In this document: positions 59,637 to 64,000 of the stretch, one piece after another
Numbering within the stretch: the stretch's first letter is position 1
How the letters are laid out: every line of letters begins with the position of its first letter
Origin: Pseudomonas abieticivorans
Lineage (GTDB): Bacteria; Pseudomonadota; Gammaproteobacteria; Pseudomonadales; Pseudomonadaceae
Length of the DNA stretch: 64,000 bases
Assembly: GCF_023509015.1 (NCBI RefSeq)
Contig: NZ_CP094975.1
Span: 317,501 to 381,500, forward strand
Reading direction: 5' to 3'
Notes under the pieces: model-generated
Seen by the model: the letters and a program-made list of their open reading frames with translations, nothing else
Told to the model about the DNA's origin: nothing
The model's database searches: none
Made by a program: the position numbers and the translations under genes

Positions 59637-60878
59637 ATGAGCGCACATCAATTGTCATCCGAAAAGAGCCAGGGCATGACCTCGACTGCACCCGTGGCAA
59701 CCGAGAGCCACGGCCTGCGTATTCTGCTGATACTCAGCGCGCTGCTGGCATTCGCCTCGATCTCCACGGATCTGTATCTGCCCGCCATGCCGGTCATGGC
59801 TGACGCCTTGCACGCCGATGGCGGCACCCTCGAGTTGACGGTGAGCGGATATCTGGTTGGCTTCAGTGTGGGCCAATTGTTCTGGGGGCCACTGAGCGAT
59901 CGTTTTGGCCGTAGACTTCCAGTGGCCCTGGGGCTGCTGCTGTTCATCATCGGTTCGGCGGGCTGCGCATTGGCCACTGACGGAACAGCCATTATTGCCT
60001 GGCGGATTGTTCAGGCGCTGGGCGCTTGCGCCAATGTCGTGCTGGCGCGGGCGATGGTGCGCGATCTCTATGAAGGGCGCCGCGCGGCACAGAAGATGTC
60101 GACCCTGATGACTATCATGGCCATTGCACCGCTGGCAGGTCCTACGGTGGGTGGGCAGATCCTGACCTTGGGATCCTGGCGCGCAATCTTCTGGACCTTG
60201 GTGGTCGTCGGGTTCGTTACCCTGGCCAGCTTGCTGCTGCTGCCTGAGACGCTACCGCGCGAGCGTCGTCATCCCAGTTCACTCGGCGCCGTCGTATTGC
60301 GCTACGGCGCCCTGCTCCGGCGCCCACGATTTCTGGCCTACGTGGCCACCGGCGGATTTTTCTACGCCGGCACCTTCGCCTACATTGCCGGTTCGCCGTT
60401 CGCCTACATCACCTATCACCACGTGGCACCTCAGCTATACGGCGCGCTGTTCGCGGCAGGCATCGTAGGCGTGATGGCAACCAACCAGATGAATGCACGG
60501 CTGCTCAATCGCCATGACAGCGACACGCTATTAACCGTCGGTGCACTGATCGCCGGCGGTGCCGGCCTGGTCATCGCAATCAACACCTGGGCCGACTTCG
60601 GCGGACTGCCGTTATTGGTCTTCGGCTGCTTTTTATTCGCCTCGTCCACGGGGTTCATCGTCGCCAACTCAGTGGCGGGGGCATTGAACTGCCTGCCTGA
60701 ATTCAGCGGCTCGGCATCCGCACTCGCCGGCGGCTTGCAGTACGGCTCGGGCGTACTCGGATCTGCACTCGTAGCGATATACGCGGACGGCACCCCTTGG
60801 CCCATGGGTTGGGTAGTGGCCGTTTGCGGAGTCGGCTGCGTGCTCAGCGCGCTCTGGGTAAAACACTCAACTGATTAA
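59637..60878 (+). CDS. MFS exporter, Bcr/CflA family
   Basis: A 413-residue, 12-helix drug-efflux protein. STDLYLPAMPVMADAL after helix 1 and QLFWGPLSDRFGRRLP after helix 2 are the Bcr/CflA signatures. The start may be the ATG at 59637 or the ATG at 59676, which has AGGG upstream. It is followed 31 bases later by an SDR gene. Bcr/CflA proteins export bicyclomycin, sulfonamides, cysteine or similar small molecules. Confidence 0.85.
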   Translation: MSAHQLSSEKSQGMTSTAPVATESHGLRILLILSALLAFASISTDLYLPAMPVMADALHADGGTLELTVSGYLVGFSVGQLFWGPLSDRFGRRLPVALGLLLFIIGSAGCALATDGTAIIAWRIVQALGACANVVLARAMVRDLYEGRRAAQKMSTLMTIMAIAPLAGPTVGGQILTLGSWRAIFWTLVVVGFVTLASLLLLPETLPRERRHPSSLGAVVLRYGALLRRPRFLAYVATGGFFYAGTFAYIAGSPFAYITYHHVAPQLYGALFAAGIVGVMATNQMNARLLNRHDSDTLLTVGALIAGGAGLVIAINTWADFGGLPLLVFGCFLFASSTGFIVANSVAGALNCLPEFSGSASALAGGLQYGSGVLGSALVAIYADGTPWPMGWVVAVCGVGCVLSALWVKHSTD

Positions 60879-60909
60879 TTTTTGAAACGAGATAGAGAGG
60901 ATTAAAGCC

Positions 60910-61674
60910 ATGAGTTTTTCATTCGAGAATCAGGTAGCCCTGGTCACCGGCGCGGCGTCCGGTATTGGTCTGGCCACGGCCAAGGCCTTTGCGCAGGCGG
61001 GTGCGTCCGTGACGCTGGCAGATTTGTACGGGGACGCCGCCCGTACTGCTGCACAGGAGCTGGTTGACGCTGGCTATCCAGCCATCGGCATTCAATGCGA
61101 CGTCGGCGACACGGAGCAGATTCAAGCAATGATCAAGGAAACCGTCGCTACTTTCGGTCGCCTGGACGCCGCATTCAACAATGCGGGTATTCAAAATGTC
61201 CTGGCCGAGATTGCTGACGCAACCATCGAAGATTTCGACCGGGTGATCTCGATCAACCTTCGCTCGGTCTGGAACTGCATGAAGTTTGAATTGCAGCACA
61301 TGCGCGAGCAGGGCAGCGGCACCATCGTCAACTGCTCCTCGCTGGGTGGCTTGGTCGGCGGCGCGCAACGCGCCAACTACCATGCGGCCAAGCACGGGGT
61401 CATCGGCTTGACCAAAAGTGCCGCACTCGAATATGCGACGCGCAATATCCGCGTCAACGCCGTCTGCCCCGGGCTGATCTGGACGCCGATGGTCGATCAG
61501 ATGGTCGCGGCTGGGCAGAAGGAAGCGATGGAAGGCATGGTCCAGGCCATCCCTATGGGGCGCCATGGTCGCCCTGAAGAAATCGCCGATGCTGTTCTTT
61601 GGTTGTGCAGCAATACCTCCAGCTATGTCACCGGCCAATCGATCTCTGTCGACGGCGGTTTTGTGATGCGCTAA
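60910..61674 (+). CDS. Short-chain dehydrogenase/reductase
   Basis: A 254-residue classical SDR. The cofactor motif TGAASGIG is at 13-20, NNAG at 90-93, and the catalytic Ser144, Tyr157 and Lys161 are all present. The C-terminal SVDGGFVMR is typical. The acidic residue in ADLYGD after beta-strand 2 suggests NAD preference. Substrate unknown; glucose 1-dehydrogenase- or cyclohexanol dehydrogenase-like enzymes share this pattern. It lies just before the membrane PQQ dehydrogenase gene. Confidence 0.85.
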   Translation: MSFSFENQVALVTGAASGIGLATAKAFAQAGASVTLADLYGDAARTAAQELVDAGYPAIGIQCDVGDTEQIQAMIKETVATFGRLDAAFNNAGIQNVLAEIADATIEDFDRVISINLRSVWNCMKFELQHMREQGSGTIVNCSSLGGLVGGAQRANYHAAKHGVIGLTKSAALEYATRNIRVNAVCPGLIWTPMVDQMVAAGQKEAMEGMVQAIPMGRHGRPEEIADAVLWLCSNTSSYVTGQSISVDGGFVMR

Positions 61675-61712
61675 GCCCACCACCATAAAAACAACGAGGG
61701 AGAATAGAACCT

Positions 61713-64000
61713 ATGGAGCAAGCCAATCCATCCAGAGCCGCCAAGGTGCTGGCCATCGCCTTGGGCCTGGTCGTCACGCTGGTGGGCGTGTTCATGCTGG
61801 TGGGCGGCAGCTACCTCATTAGCCTGGGCGGCTCCTGGTACTTTGCCGTTGCCGGCCTGGCGCTGACCGCCGCAGGGGCGCTGATCGCGCGCCGGCGCCC
61901 CGCCGGAGTAGCGCTCTACCTGCTGGCGTTCGTGGCCACTATCGCTTGGTCGCTCTGGGACGTAGGGTTCGCGTTCTGGCCATTGTTCTCGCGGCTGTTT
62001 GCACTCGGCGTCCTCGCGTTGGCGACGCTGCTGATACTGCCCGTGCTCACCGGTGGCGCACGTGGGCCTGTCGCTCGCTTGGCCTATACGGCGGCTGCCG
62101 TAGTTGCAGTAGGGCTTGCAGCCACCGTCTACTCGACCTTCCAACCCCAGCCGATTGAAACCGCAGAGGGCGCATCGGCGCCTGTGCCGGGCCAGGCAGT
62201 AGGAGCAGTAGCGGGCGGCGACTGGCGCGCATTCGGACGCACACCTTCGGGGACACGGCACGCCCTGGCGGACAAGATCACGCCGGACAACGTGGCCGGG
62301 TTGAAGGTCGCGTGGACCTATAGGACCGGCGAGGTCCCCAGTGCCAACAAACAAGGGCACGTGGTGACCCCGCTGAACATCAACGGGACCTTGTATGGCT
62401 GCACCCAATCGAGCCAGCTGTTCGCATTGGATGCCGATACGGGCAAGGAACTGTGGCACTTCGATTCACACTCGAAAACCAACAATGTCTACCCGCGCTG
62501 CCGCGGTGTGGGCTACTACGATGCGACGGACAACGCTGCTGCGCAAACCGCCAACCCGGACGCCGGTGCGCCAGCGGCCGCCTGTACCCGTCGTATCATT
62601 GCGACCACCGTCGACGCGCGCTTGATTGCCGTCGACGCAGCCACGGGTAAAGCCTGCAGCGACTTCGGCGACAATGGCAGTGTCAACCTGCACGCGGGCA
62701 TGGGCAAAGACAACCAGGACCTCTACTTCCCTACCGCCGCACCCACCGTGGTCCGCGACCTGGTGGTGATGGGTGGCCTGGTGTGGGACAACCAGAAAAC
62801 CGGTGAACCTTCAGGCGTGGTCCGTGCCTTCGATGTGCGCACCGGCGCCCTCGCCTGGGCCTGGGACCTGGGCAACCCGGCGACCACCAAACTGCCCCCT
62901 GAAGGCGAAAGCTACACGCCTGGCACGCCGAACGTCTGGTCCACCCCTGCGTTCGACGACCAGCTGGGGCTGATCTACCTGCCCACTGGCAACGCCACAC
63001 CGGACTTCTGGGGCGGCCATCGTTCAGAAGCGGACGATAAGTATTCCTCGTCCATCGTCGCCCTGGACATTGCCACGGGCCGCGAGCGCTGGCATTTCCA
63101 GACGGTGCATCATGACCTTTGGGATTACGACGTACCCTCGCAACCGGCGCTGTACGACGTATCCGATGGGCACGGAGGGACGATTCCCGCGCTGATCCAG
63201 ACCACCAAGCGTGGCCAGATATTCATGTTGGACCGCCGCACAGGCATGCCCATCGCCGATGTTCAGGAACGCGCGGTGCCCCAAGGTGGGGTGGCCGACG
63301 ATCGCCATGCACCGACCCAACCGTACTCCGTTGGTATGCCGTCGATCGGTACCGAGCCACTCAGCGAAAAACGGATGTGGGGCCTGACGCCGCTCGATCA
63401 ATTGATCTGCCGGATCGATTTCAAGAAGGCGCGTTACGAGGGTGAGTTCACTCCGCCGAGCGAGCGTTTGACGATCCAGTACCCGAGTTGGCTGGGCGGC
63501 ATGAACTGGGGTTCGGTGTCCATCGCTGAAAACCTGGGCTACATGATCGTCAACGATACCCGCGTACCGATCTGGAATCGGATGATCCCCCGCGCTGCAT
63601 ACGACGCGAAAAAACTAGCGGGTGGCGGCCATGAAGGCAATGCTCCGCAGGACGGCACGCCATGGGGTATCGAGCAAGGGCGCTTCCTCTCCCCTATAGG
63701 TGTGCCCTGCCAGGAGCCACCCTATGGCACCCTGAGCGCAATCGATCTGGCGACACGTAAAGTCGTCTGGTCCACGCCACTGGGCACCACGGAAGAAACC
63801 GGCCCGCTCGGCATTGCCACCCACCTGCCGATCCCGATCGGAATGCCCACGCGTGGCGGACCGGTGACCACCTCCGCCGGGCTGGTGTTCATCGCCGGGA
63901 CGCAGGATTTCAATATCCGAGCCTTCGATGTGCGTACTGGGCGCCAGCTATGGAAAGGTGAACTGCCGGTCGGCGCAGAGGCAACGCCCATGATGTATGT
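61713..64000 (+). CDS. Membrane-bound PQQ-dependent glucose/quinate/shikimate-family dehydrogenase (5' part)
   Basis: An open frame from the ATG at 61713 to the right edge, 762 residues so far of an expected about 800. The first about 150 residues form five membrane helices (SLGGSWYFAVAGLALTAAG, WPLFSRLFALG), followed by a PQQ beta-propeller: GDWRAFGRTPSGTRHA, CRGVGYYD, and HHDLWDYDVPSQP (His466-His467-Asp468), which is the active-site region of membrane glucose dehydrogenase. It oxidises a polyol or quinate in the periplasm and passes electrons to ubiquinone. Glucose versus quinate/shikimate cannot be settled here, though the nearby aromatic island makes quinate attractive. Confidence 0.85.
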   Translation, partial: MEQANPSRAAKVLAIALGLVVTLVGVFMLVGGSYLISLGGSWYFAVAGLALTAAGALIARRRPAGVALYLLAFVATIAWSLWDVGFAFWPLFSRLFALGVLALATLLILPVLTGGARGPVARLAYTAAAVVAVGLAATVYSTFQPQPIETAEGASAPVPGQAVGAVAGGDWRAFGRTPSGTRHALADKITPDNVAGLKVAWTYRTGEVPSANKQGHVVTPLNINGTLYGCTQSSQLFALDADTGKELWHFDSHSKTNNVYPRCRGVGYYDATDNAAAQTANPDAGAPAAACTRRIIATTVDARLIAVDAATGKACSDFGDNGSVNLHAGMGKDNQDLYFPTAAPTVVRDLVVMGGLVWDNQKTGEPSGVVRAFDVRTGALAWAWDLGNPATTKLPPEGESYTPGTPNVWSTPAFDDQLGLIYLPTGNATPDFWGGHRSEADDKYSSSIVALDIATGRERWHFQTVHHDLWDYDVPSQPALYDVSDGHGGTIPALIQTTKRGQIFMLDRRTGMPIADVQERAVPQGGVADDRHAPTQPYSVGMPSIGTEPLSEKRMWGLTPLDQLICRIDFKKARYEGEFTPPSERLTIQYPSWLGGMNWGSVSIAENLGYMIVNDTRVPIWNRMIPRAAYDAKKLAGGGHEGNAPQDGTPWGIEQGRFLSPIGVPCQEPPYGTLSAIDLATRKVVWSTPLGTTEETGPLGIATHLPIPIGMPTRGGPVTTSAGLVFIAGTQDFNIRAFDVRTGRQLWKGELPVGAEATPMMY

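Noticed and set aside
1..64000. tRNA, rRNA, CRISPR arrays or intact insertion sequences
   Set aside because: No clover-leaf, rRNA-like segment, regular repeat-spacer array, transposase or terminal inverted repeats were noticed on either strand.

Overview
The window looks like chromosome of a Pseudomonas of the fluorescens group. This is inferred from the GC-rich third positions, the family mix (CitMHS, many LysR regulators, PotF-like binding protein, TonB-dependent receptor, PQQ-dependent dehydrogenase) and typical Pseudomonas small proteins. No tRNA, rRNA, CRISPR array or intact insertion sequence was seen. All family names come from reading motifs by eye; no database search was run.

Layout. 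1-4.6 kb: end of a TerC-like gene, then a LysR regulator with a three-gene carboxylate cluster (2-hydroxyacid dehydrogenase, RraA-type aldolase, CitMHS transporter). 4.8-9.4 kb: a TetR regulator divergent from a NylB-like serine hydrolase, an outer-membrane barrel and a polyamine-type binding protein. 9.5-12.7 kb: a siderophore receptor and small proteins. 12.8-20.9 kb: eight genes on the minus strand, every neighbouring pair overlapping by 1-8 bases: KAS III-like condensing enzyme, OleD-like reductase, metallo-beta-lactamase-fold hydrolase, adenylate-forming enzyme, PAP2-type protein, fatty-acid hydroxylase and two tandem desaturases. I do not recognise it as a described pathway; it reads as a machine for building and modifying an unusual lipid. 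21.1-27.6 kb: two DUF202 proteins, then an IclR-controlled acyl-CoA dehydrogenase / ADP-forming CoA ligase / MFS operon.

27.6-31.8 kb is a patchwork of truncated and small genes: a DUF6998-like fragment, a HTH protein, an AT-rich coiled-coil membrane protein, a 5'-truncated membrane-fusion protein and a Rap1a-like protein. It marks the left edge of a catabolic island.

31.8-54.1 kb is that island: two near-identical LysR regulators around an aldehyde dehydrogenase; a six-gene operon (two dihydroxyphthalate-decarboxylase-like proteins, LigJ-type hydratase, LigI-type amidohydrolase, HpcH/HpaI aldolase, ThDP enzyme); an ATP-type PEP carboxykinase; two beta-propeller proteins; two paralogous ACS-type MFS transporters; an AraC regulator; an outer-membrane protein; and a LigB-type extradiol dioxygenase. 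Together they suggest meta-cleavage of a polyhydroxylated aromatic acid (gallate-like) to oxalomesaconate, pyruvate and oxaloacetate, with PckA taking oxaloacetate to PEP. A small chimeric ORF at 53831-54100 joins the start of the decarboxylase to the end of the LigI-like gene and is the scar of a second, collapsed copy of the operon.

54.1-55.0 kb holds an integrase remnant and a MarR fragment, marking the right edge. 55.0-64.0 kb: LysR/MFS/Old Yellow Enzyme/cupin cluster with gene remnants, a Bcr/CflA exporter, an SDR and the start of a membrane PQQ-dependent glucose/quinate-type dehydrogenase that runs off the end.
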